A DNA stretch of 64,000 nucleotides from positions 12,648,501 to 12,712,500 of the forward strand of contig OU015569.1 of NCBI GenBank assembly GCA_907165135.1. The letters run 5' to 3'. Positions 24,820-34,625 of this stretch are shown in pieces. Each line of letters starts with the position of its first letter. The first letter of the stretch is position 1. The stretch is from Oikopleura dioica. Taxonomy: Eukaryota > Chordata > Appendicularia > Copelata > Oikopleuridae. A model generated the notes under the pieces. It did no database searches. It was not told the origin of the DNA and worked only from the letters and a program-made list of their open reading frames with translations. Position numbers and translations under genes: made by a program.

Positions 24820-26765
24820 CTACTCCCTCGGCAGTGTTTTCTTTTTCTTGGCTATCGGTTCTGCAGCCACTTCGAAGTCTTCTAATTCTTTCAATCGGTC
24901 ATTTTGTTTCTGAATAATGGAAAGGTTAGCAGAGGTTTTTGAAATTTCTGCTCACCTCGACAGTTGTGCGTTCTGTCCCCATGGTCATGAAGCGTTTTCC
25001 TCCTAAAATGTGCTGCTGGTACCATTCGACGCTTTTTTCCATCGCGGTTTTGAATCCTTTTTGCGTCCATCGGTGGTTTTCCGGAAGGTCACCGAATTTC
25101 GTCGCGGATGATCTACGAAGCTTTTTTTAAAGAATCGTCATTTTTTATGCTTACTGAAAAACACGGTGATCTGCGGATACCATCGGTCTGTAGAGATTGC
25201 GCAGCTTTTCAAACTTTGCTGCATTTTTGGAATCTTTGAGATAGGGCGAGAATTTTCCGACTATATCATCAAATGGAAACAACTTGAATGAATCCTTCTT
25301 CTTTTTGAGTTCATCCATTTTTTTCTTCATCCCCGCTATGCCTTGGTTGTTTTCGTAAAAGTTTCTGAAACCCTCGAAAACAATGGTCACTTCATCATCT
25401 TCATCCGAAAAGCTCTCATACACGACGAAGTATCTAGGCAGAAGTTCCAAGTTTTTCTCGTCGAGTGAGTCAGCATCAAAAAACAAGGTCACTAGCAGGG
25501 CATGGCCGATGTTGATCGTAACTGTCGCCTTCGATTTTTGTCGTTCGTAAAAAGACTTCTTTTTACATTTCTTTATGATGAAGTCTAATGAACAGATTTA
25601 ATCTTAGTAAGCAATAATGTTGATTTTTACCGCACGAGTACTCATCATCAGAGTCGCGACTTGATTGAGGAAGTTGTTTTGGAGGCGGCTCATTGAAGAT
25701 CTCGGCGATGTCGGAAGTCGATGCCGGCAAATCCTCGGGTTTTGTGTAGAGGTCTTTATTCAATTTGAGAGCAGCAGAGAGAGCCGAGATCTGGCCGCGT
25801 GAGAAAAGATGTAGATATCGAGCAATCGCTTTCGTTTCTTCCTAAGACCTCGATCATTCAATTGCTCTTATGGTTTTTAACTACCTTTTCTAGTTTGTTT
25901 TCGGACATTGTAGCCTTGAACATGTCTATCATCTTCTTCTCGTCTTTGTAGATATGCTGCTTGAAGTGAATCGGCTGGATTCCCGACATCAAAAATAGAA
26001 CCTCCCCAAATTTACTCGAGAAGGATGATCCGGGAGCGATTTGAGGAAGTGAGTTCCAGACACTTAAAAAAAATTATGCGCAAAAACTTATATAAGTACG
26101 CACAAGAGCGCTGGAAAGGGGTTGAAAATAATTTTTGAGACGCTAGGGGATTCTCGGTTGATAAAAGGATCTGGAGGTCAAGGGTAGACAGCTAACCACA
26201 AAGGGTCCACATCACACACCCTTGCATAACCATGTCCTTCAGAATAACCGCGGTGAAAAAGGGTTGAAAAAGGTTGGGGCTTTTTGGTGGTAAAAAAGGA
26301 TCTGGAGGTCAAGGGTAGACTGCTAACCACAAAGGGTCCACTTCACACACCCTAGCATAACCATCTCCTTCAAAATAAGCGAGGTGAAAAAAGGGTTGAA
26401 AAAGGTTGGGGGTTTATGGTGAAAAAAGGATCTGGAGGTCAAGGGTAGACTGCTAACCACAAAGGGTCCACTTCACACACCCTAGCATAACCATCTCCTT
26501 CACAATAAGCGCGGTGAAAAAGGGTTTGTAAAAGGTTGGGGATTTATGGTGGAAAGAAAAGGATCTGGAGGTCAAGGGTAGACTGCTAACCACAAAGGGT
26601 CCACTTCACACACCCTAGCATAACCGTCTCCTTTTCTGTTTAAAAATTGGTTTTGAAAAAGGGCCGAAATTTGGGGAGAATTCTAGCATTTCATAATTAC
26701 CTTCGATTGACGATCTTCAATTTCTCTCCTTTCATGCGCTCTTCGTCGACTCCTCTCTGCGTCAT
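24820..26765 (-). CDS. Accessory gene of unknown function in the hAT element
   Basis: A chain of exons on the transposase strand reads in frame. Exon 1 (26701-26765) starts MTQRGVDEERMKGEKLK. After a 0.64-kb intron filled by 130-bp tandem repeats, exon 2 (about 25885-26063) reads SVWNSLPQIAPGSSFSSKFG. Exon 3 (about 25630-25840) reads ARYLHLFSRGQISALSAALK and ends in an acidic serine stretch DSDDEYSC. Exon 4 (about 25157-25570) includes RYFVVYESFSDEDDEVTIVF. Exon 5 includes KSVEWYQQHILGGKRFMT, and the last exon ends EPIAKKKKTLPRE. The join between exons 3 and 4 needs a GG-AG intron to stay in frame. I recognise no family. It may assist transposition or be a captured host gene. Absence of stops within exons argues that it is functional. 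Confidence 0.6.
26135..26640. repeat. Four ~130-bp tandem repeats within the hAT element
   Basis: The motif GGATCTGGAGGTCAAGGG recurs at about 26168, 26298, 26428 and 26561, and each unit includes GCTAACCACAAAGGGTCC and CACACACCCTAGCATAACC. Period is 130-133 bp and the units are highly similar. They fill the first intron of the accessory gene. Confidence 0.9.
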
Positions 26766-27039
26766 TCTCTAAAAATATGATTTTTTTAGTTATTGTCTTT
26801 TTTAGTAAAAAGAACTTTCAGTTATTTTCTCTAAAAAACTTTTTTTTTCTCGAAAAAAAGAAGAGGAAAAGTTGCAGACGGAGCGTGAGTTCTGATTTTT
26901 TCTCAGAAAAACTCTCGTCCAATAGAAAGAGCGCTTTAAAGTTTCCTCCAATCAGAGAACGCGCTCATGAAATGGTCTGACTAGGTCTGAGTGTTCATTT
27001 CGCTTGGCGCTCGCAGGCGGCCAATAGGAGCGCGAGAAA

Positions 27040-27200
27040 AATATTACTCACGCCAAGTCACCGCTCAATCCGCTCAATCGCTCTCCCTCAATTGAGCGAG
27101 CGGGTGGGCGAGCGGGAATAATCCAACTTTGTTCTGAGCGAGCGAGCGACCGCTCATCGCTCGCTCACCGCTCGCTCACGCTCAAATTCCGCTCACCGCT
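27040..27200. repeat. Right subterminal GAGCG array
   Basis: Repeated CGCTCAATCCGCTCAATCGC and GAGCGAGCGAGCGACCGC units lie next to the right inverted repeat and mirror the left array. Confidence 0.7.
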
Positions 27201-27220
27201 CAACCAAAATTGGAACCCTG

Positions 27221-27228
27221 GTTTTATG
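27221..27228 (+). repeat. Right target-site duplication of the hAT element
   Basis: GTTTTATG is identical to 21580-21587. Confidence 0.95.
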
Positions 27229-27771
27229 CACGCCAGTTTTCATAAAAATCATTTGCATAAGCTGCCAAAACGTGCACTAGCGGATTAATTGCCTTTTTAT
27301 TTTCTTTTCAAAGCTAGGAATCATGCCCTAATGTGTTTTTTGGGGTGGTGGCTTGAATCAACAAAAAAGAAATTTTGTATTTGGTCAAATTTTGGACCCA
27401 TCAGATGTTCGCATTTGATCGATAAGCCAATCAAACTTCAGAGAAAGTTTCATTTTTGTTGACATTGCTGACTTTATATTTGTTGAATAGACTCTAGAAT
27501 CGTGCGGCGCAAAAGTATTGTCAGGAGCCGATTGGTCCATTGAGTGTTCTCTTCCTTCCCTGTTCAATTTTATTTACACGTTTGTCTGTAGTGATAGCAC
27601 GTAACGTGCTCAACCGGATTACAAGCAGTCTACTGGCCATTGTTTGGTCCTGTTATACGGTATCCGCCAATTATACTTAGCCCGATAATTTTATCGGCAT
27701 GAGTACGAATTGAGTAGATCCAGAGTCACAAGGCATTTTTAAAGGTCAGAAAGGGGCGACTACTTCAACTA

Positions 27772-27907
27772 GGCTCGGCAACCTGGAAAGAAAACCTGAC
27801 TCAGGGTCGAAAATATCTTGAGTGAAAAGCCTCGAAGCAAAATTATCGTTCCAGTCTGTATATAACCTTTGCGGCTTATTTTTCTACGCGGGTTTTCATC
27901 AAAGATC
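27772..27907. repeat. Palindromic MITE, left part, split by an insertion
   Basis: The left arm is GGCTCGGCAACCTGG with GAAAACCTGACTCAGG. The copy continues after the inserted hAT element at 28856 with CCCTGAGTCAGGTT. Confidence 0.75.
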
Positions 27908-27915
27908 TTTTAGAC

Positions 27916-28855
27916 CAGTGTTTGAAAAAATGATGAGCGCGAGCCGCGAGCGAGCGTAAGCGAGCGAGCAAGCGCTCGCGCTCGCTCACTCACGAAAAAT
28001 TTCAAGGCCACTGCTCGCGCTCACTCACTCACGAAAAATTCCTAGGCCACTGCTCGCGCTCACTCGCGCTCGCTCACGGCCTGTTTACGGAAAAAACGCC
28101 CGCGACCAAGCATTTCCAGATTTGCGAAATCTTTCTTGATTTCATCTTTTAATTACGTCAAAGCGCCCGGTATGTCCACACGATTCATCCCGCTCGCCCA
28201 AGCGACGCCTATTTCTCCTTTTTCACTGTTTTTTATAAATTTTTGATGGCAAAAAACGGAAGCTTGAAGAGAATTCTCATTATGAGTTAATCTCGCGAGG
28301 AGTTTATCCAGACCTTGATCAGCTTCTAGACGATGTAACGAAAGAGAGAAAATGGCAGCCCGAACTTGAATTCAAAAAATCATCACTGATTGAAAGTGGG
28401 ACGGTCGAATAATCTGCAGTGGGCCTTGCCTTACGAATAACCCTCCTTTGAAAGCATGTTATCCAGGAACTGAAACCTTCAAATTCTTCAACGGTATGAA
28501 ATTTGTTAAAAGGCCTGCATGAAGGTGCTGAAGGCAAAGAATATTGAGGACAAGGAGAAGAAACTGGACGATGCAGCGATATTACTCTGTCAAAACTGAA
28601 GTTCGGTTTTTTGTCAATAAAAATCTTCGGGGTCATGAAAATTTCAGTGCTAAATCATCACGAGCGAGCGCGAGCGAGCGAGTGAGCGCTCTTGCTCGCT
28701 CACTCATAAAAAATTTTGGAGCTTCTGCTCGCGCTCGCTCACTCACGCTAAAATCGGCGAACCTCCGCTCGCGCTCGCTCACTCATGAAAAAATTTTGGG
28801 GGCCCTGCTCGCGCTCACTCGCTCATCTTAGTTCTGACCATTTTTTCAAACACTG
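27916..28855. mobile_element. Non-autonomous hAT element nested in a MITE
   Basis: This 940-bp element starts CAGTGTTTGAAAAAATG and ends CATTTTTTCAAACACTG. It is flanked by TTTTAGAC on both sides (27908-27915 and 28856-28863), a perfect 8-bp duplication. Both ends carry dense GAGCGAGCG/GCTCGCGCTCGCTC arrays like those of the complete hAT element, though the inverted repeats differ. No transposase is present. It interrupts an older MITE copy, so it is the younger insertion. Confidence 0.9.
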
Positions 28856-29024
28856 TTTTAGACCCTGAGTCAGGTTAGGGTCAGAAAACGCTATTTTAGA
28901 AAAACGGCGATTCAAAATTTGATATTCTTGGTTTCCTTCGAATTTAAATCAATCTGTTTGCAAATCATCGCCGCCACTACTTAAAGTTGCACAAGAATTA
29001 GTAAACACTTTTGGGGCTAATCAC

Positions 29025-29959
29025 TAGGTAAACTTGATGAAAAATGAGCTCTTTTAGAGCTTATAAATCAGGGAATATAATACAGTTTTAGAATCCTCAG
29101 AAGCTGAGGATCATTTTGACTATTCATACTTGGGGGTTTCGCTCATGCCCTGAGGGGTTTTAGGCGTTCCAAAGTCCCGAAATTGGGCCAATCTCGGTTA
29201 GGAGCTCATAACTTTTCTTCTCCCCACTTCTGGAGAAAGCCCACTATATGAGCTTGTAGAGGAGGCTCTAACGGTTCAGAATATGTATAGAAAACCACCG
29301 GACACCCCCATTCTAGAGCCTCTAGAAGGCCCGGAAGTTGAGGAAGTGACCGGAAAATCAGTACTTTTTACGAAAATAGAGCAAAATGCAATATTTTCAT
29401 CGGAAATCATTACAAAAACGTTTTTTATGAGTTTCTGACGCACAAAATTTACTCTTGGGTCATTTGAGGTCACGTGGGGTCATATTGTGAGAAAAAATGA
29501 ATTTCGTAAGAACTCACCCCGGAAGGATCCCAGACTAAATTTTGTACGTCATAAAATCATTAAAAACGTTTTTCTAACGATTTCCGATGAAAATATTGCA
29601 CTTTTGCTCTATTTTCGTAAAAAGTGCTGATTTTCCGGTGACTTCCTCAACGTCCGGGCCTTCTAGAGGCTCTAGAATGGGGTGTCCGGTGGTTTTCTAT
29701 ACATATTCTGAACCGTTAGAGCCTCCTCTACAAGCTCATATAGTGGGCTTTCTCCAGAAGTGGGGAGAAGAAAAGTTATGAGCCCCTAACCGAGATTGGC
29801 CAAATTTCGGGACTTTGAAGGCCCAAACCCTCAGGGCATGAGCAAAACACCCAAGTATCAATAGTCAAAATGATCCCCAGCTTCTGAGGATTCTATAACT
29901 GTATTATATTCCTGATTTATAAGCTCTAAAAAGAGCTCATTTTTCATCAAGTTTACCTA
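29025..29959. mobile_element. 935-bp foldback element with 8-bp target duplication
   Basis: Two arms of about 450 bp are inverted copies. The ends are TAGGTAAACTTG and CAAGTTTACCTA, flanked by CTAATCAC on both sides (29017-29024 and 29960-29967). The arms share segments with the foldback at 2996-3935, such as AATACAGTTTTAGAA and GGATCATTTTGACTATT, so the two are one family. Confidence 0.9.
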
Positions 29960-30221
29960 CTAATCACGCCTCGCATTGAGTTTATCAAATAAGTTGTTGA
30001 AGAAAGAATTTCTCCAAAGTCGCATTTCCCAAAATATCTTTTCAACAGAAATTTGAAAAAACTAAGCTGTTTTTTTCTTCAATCTGGAATCTTGAGAAAG
30101 GTGTTTTAAAAGAAGCGAGGTGGAGGGGTTAACAGGCCTAACCTTTTTCACGGGTGCAGCTGAAAATACCGCTCTGAGCGAGATAAGCGTCGAATAGAAA
30201 CTAGAACTTTCCATTAAAGAT

Positions 30222-30265
30222 TTCTCAGACCTTGACTCAGGTTTTCTACACAGGTCGCCGAGCCA
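30222..30265. repeat. Half MITE, right arm only
   Basis: CTTGACTCAGGTTTTCTACACAGG and CGCCGAGCC remain; the left arm is missing. Confidence 0.7.
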
Positions 30266-33200
30266 AGACGAAAGGGTACAATGAGCCACTGTTCTTGGGA
30301 ATACTTACTGACTGTTCTGAGCAAACTAAAAGCGCTAGAAAGAGCGTTACTAATACAGTAATGAGTAGCTGCAGCTTGACGAGTTGTTTGCACGTGGTCA
30401 AGTTGAATTTCCGCAGAGATGTTTTTATCGAAGCATGTTGCTTTTAAACTTTCTAAGCCCGTTTGCTGGAGAAAATGAGAGGCTTTAAGCTTGTGATTTT
30501 CGTGTTCAAGCATTTCAGCCAGACGTAACTTGGGCGAGTCTAAACCAGCTACTGTACTCTAGCTGGCAAATTTCAAATGGCAAGGTCAATTAAAACGATA
30601 CAAGATTCTAGTGAATTTAGCTATAATTTTTAAGTCGCGTCAAATTGAACTGAAATTTCGAGCCAATCAAAAGGCTGGATTTGGCCCAACAGCCAATCAG
30701 TGCTCGAATAGCAGATTTTTCAGTAAAAACTCGCAATTTCATCCTTTTCTGCAATTTTCCCAGGGTGGGAAAATAGTTTTTATTTCAATTTAGAGAAGAA
30801 AAAGCTACTGTAAAAGAAATAAAGTTTTAAAAGCCTATAATATTTTAAAAAAGAAAAGAAAGAAATTTATCAGTATTCTTTCAAAGAATGTTACGCTAAG
30901 GAAAGAGATGAGTAACTGTTCAATTTTCATTCAAGAGGAATAATATTATTCCGGCCCTGTGGTGAACGAAACACTCGAGCCCAGCTGGCGAGATAAAAAG
31001 TGACATTTTTCGGCTTTGGAAGGCGCTCGTTTCCGCCAATATCGCAGTGCAACTCTCAACTCTCTGACTCGATCACTTTTTCAAGGCACGTATTATTTCG
31101 TGTTCAGATGATGACCTCACCATAAAAAAGAAGAAGAAGAAAAACCATTCAATGCCAGCGCTATTTCTTGTTAGGCGACGGTTTCTAACCGAGGTTTACT
31201 GATGGTCTTCGACAGTACTAACAAGCCCACCAACGTTTCGAGTTGACAGTTAGGTCATCAAACTTGAGTTACTTACAATTTTTTTTTGTCTCACGGGACA
31301 TTTTTGTACTTTTAGGTCTCAAAACTTTCAGTCTCGAGAAGTTCACTCTTTGACACTTTTTTGGAAAAGGGCCCGTTAGAGTCGGGCGTAAAAATTAGAT
31401 AACGCGTTCTCCGCCGCCGGGGACACTCAACCTCAGATTGTGGGCCTTCCTTAGGCGGCGCCCTGGAAGCCCCCGAGCCTCCCCGAGGTCGGGAGGGTAC
31501 ATTGGTTATATGGGTTTGGTTTGGCAGAAAGAGGCCCTAGACGAAGTAGCAGCCCCAGAGAGCGACCCGACGGCGTTATAGCTGATTAGGTTCAGGAACG
31601 ACAAAGTCGAGATTCTCAAGTTAAAATAGAAATTATGGTGTGTACTTACTCGAATCGATAGACCTGTGAAAGTAATCAATCCTTGCTATTTTTAACGGAA
31701 ACAGTTTTTATTTAATAAAAAATAAAAATAAAAAATAAGAAATTATTAAATAAAATTCAAAATACATATTGTCCCAAAGTTTCAGACATTTACCTCGAGA
31801 GGTTCTAGGGGTTAATTTTTTGCTCGCCAGCCCTAGCGATTTTGATTGATTAGTATTGCTAAGGCCCTTGATTAGAAGATCGGCTGCTCTTTTCGGAAAA
31901 CGTGTTCAACAAAAGTTAAGGACGCGGCCGAAGCGCTGCCTTTCCATCAAGGGTCGTATTCACGACGAGTTATGAAAAGCTCATTTTAGCCATTTTCTAG
32001 GACGCGATTATGCCAGAAAAGAAGCCAGCTCCTTTCTCACATTCTTGACAGGAATAATTGACGCAGACCGAGGCGACTGCCATCGACCATGGGATTTTCT
32101 TGCGATTGGCGAGAAAATTAACATAGTGACACCCTTACATTAGGTTTTCAAATGAATGTCAAAATCAATTTCTTCTTCTTTTGAAGGGGAAGTCGCAGAA
32201 TTCGACAAAAAAAATGAGATCATTTTGGCCAAAATTTTGGGAAAAATTAGACCAATAGGATATCCGCATTCAGCCGATAAGCCAATCAGATTTCAGAAAA
32301 TTAAAATTCAAGCTAACTCAAATCTTCGAAGCAATTTTTTGTCGACTCTAGAAACCAAGTCAAATAAAAGGGAATCACTAACATAACGGGGTTTTTAAGT
32401 CTGCCAATGATAGCCTATCATTGATAGGTATCCCCTTAAAAGGGGAAAAACGCGTGTTAAAATAACTTATGATGACTAAGTTTTGATCCCTTCGAAGATT
32501 CCATCCTTATTTTAAAAATACATAACTCTTGGTCTATTTTTAATTAGCGCGGAGTTCGAGATATTAAGCTTTGAAGTTTTTGGCGCGTTAGCCGTCAATT
32601 TGACCCATGAGAAGCGGTCTTTACAGTAAGCAAGGGCAGCGGGCGGAAAGCGCGCGGTACCCCCGTGCGCGTTCGATACAAGTTACAACTTACTAGCGCC
32701 GCGGAGGATTCACGATCGTCTGCATCCCGCGCGCGCCCTCCTGGAGCAGGGACCAAAGACGCCTTTTTCGTATTTTTCAGCTATTATAAAAACGACGGCG
32801 TGGATCCAGGTCAATCATCAATGGAATTGAAATAAAACATTCCGATTAATTTAATTTTTCCCTTTTTTAATTTTTAACAGAGAGACTCTCGCTTGAAATC
32901 AACGAAGAAAAGAATAAAAAAAAAACAAAGAAAGAAGGAAAAAGAAGAGTTTTCTCAAAATGACGCGCCTAAATTTAGGAAGCAATAAAGGTAATTCAAA
33001 AATACTCTATACGCAGCGTATAACCTTATGTAAAGTACCTCCAGTCCTTCTTGTTAGCGGCTTGAATAGACAGAAAATTCTATTTTTTCTAAAATCTGAT
33101 TGGCCCAGCGGTCGGATGGGGCGATTTTACTGTTCTAAAATTTTGTCAAAATTTTCTGATGATTGTGGTATTTTTCTTTATTAAATCCATCCGCTTTTCT

Positions 33201-34625
33201 AGCTTTTTTCTATTTTTTCTATCATTTAATTAAGAGCCCTTAATTTCTGGACTTGTCTTTTTATTGATAATTTTACCCAATTACTAACAAAAAGAACTCG
33301 TGACTATAAATTAAAGCCATCAACAATAAAATAAAGTAATCGTAATTCCGTTACACGAGTACATGCTTTCACTGAATATTAGAGCGAGCGCCTTAAGTTT
33401 GCACTGTAAACTCGGCCAAGCATTTTTAAGAGTGCCCTCACTTTTTTGCTTCATCGGGTAAATCTGTTTTTGGTGCAAACTCTGTCGTGACATAACCGAG
33501 CGCACGTGGAATCAGCCTGATAAAAGACTGATAAGGGAGCCGCTTATCATTAGAAACACGGACACAGGACAATCCGGAAGGGTCAAAAGAAGGCTTTTGA
33601 ATAATTAGCTGGAAAAGGGGGTGAACTCCCTTAGCCTCAAAACTCCCGCTTTGACCGTTTAAATTCTCTTGAATGCAAATTAAGGGGGTACTCTTCCATT
33701 TCTGACGGACTTAATTTCCATTCAGCTAGCTTATTTTACAATTACGCTATTTGAAAAAACTGCAATTAAAAAAATCTGAAATAAAATTACTAAACAAAAA
33801 AGCCAGATTTTTTTTGAAAAGGCGATTTTTTAAAATAATTCGGGTTCAAATAAATCTCTCGAATCTCACCTTAACGTGTTTGTAAAGAAACGTTTGGCTG
33901 GGCTTTGGTGGGAGTAAGCCCAAGAATAGCATCGTCAGTGGTAATTTCAAGATTAAGTTAAGCTACTCCGTGCTCAACCTTTTCCAGCTGAGTTACCTTC
34001 TGCATTCTTTCGTTGAACGAAATCCGGAACGAAGAGAAAATAAACTAAGTCTAGGCTAATCCGCTAACGATGAGGCGCAGATTCGAGATGTAGATAATTA
34101 AACCCTCGGCGCATGTACCTCCTTTTTGTGCAAAACAGACAATTTCGAGCCGTAAAGGCAACTTCCTTCTAAAAAATTTTTGTTCACTTTTGTTATTTTC
34201 ATTATTTTCTTTATAAAAAGAGAAGTTTTTTATGATAGAAAATTTTCTATTGAAAATTATCCTATAAAAATTAATTAGAAGCAGTTTTAATAAAAAAAAT
34301 TTTCTACAAATCAAATTCTCGGAAAAAGATGATTGACGAATCAGAATTCTTCTATTCAAAAAAATTTTCTTTTTGGAAAAAGAGTCATTTTTGATGATGA
34401 CGAAAAGCAATTTTTCTAATAAGTTTTTTTGACCAATCAGAATCGTTGAAATAGATGATGGACCAATCAGAAGGCTTAATTCTCTAAAAAATTTTGAAAA
34501 ATTTCAAAAATGATAATAAAGACTTTTGTATTATAGAAAAAGTATTTTGACAATTTTGTAAGGTGTTTTTTCTTTTATGAGTCTGGCAAACATAATTTTG
34601 TGGAAAAACGTGGTTTGAACTTGTA

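Larger units (their letters stand above)
21588..27220 (-). mobile_element. Complete autonomous-looking hAT transposon
   Basis: The 5,633-bp element begins CAGGGTTCCAATTTT and ends AAAATTGGAACCCTG, inverted repeats of hAT type, and lies between perfect 8-bp copies of GTTTTATG. Both subterminal regions carry many GAGCG/GAGCGAGCG units, facing outward, that look like transposase-binding arrays. All coding exons are on the minus strand: an accessory gene (26765-24820), a short frame (24700-24356) and the transposase (24319-21787). The transposase exons read through without internal stops, so the copy may be functional or only recently dead. Confidence 0.95.
27229..34625. other. Repeat-rich stretch without a supported gene
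   Basis: It contains a MITE split by a non-autonomous hAT element (27772-28900), a foldback element (29025-29959), a half MITE (30222-30265), a decayed GACAAATTTTGCGT relative (about 30640-30720), a TAAGGGTGTCAC end near 32115 and a GC-rich patch (32600-32760). Frames at 30270-30513 and 34051-34410 show no recognisable protein. Confidence 0.5.

Noticed and set aside
26135-26640. CRISPR-like array.
   Set aside because: The units are contiguous 130-bp tandem copies without unique spacers, in a eukaryotic transposon.
28319-28831. Frames of about 100 codons on both strands.
   Set aside because: They lie inside the non-autonomous hAT element, and the plus-strand frame translates GAGCG repeats.
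30270-30513. Minus frame MLEHENHKLKASHFLQQTG looked protein-like.
   Set aside because: It runs into a MITE arm, has no splice partner and no recognisable domain.
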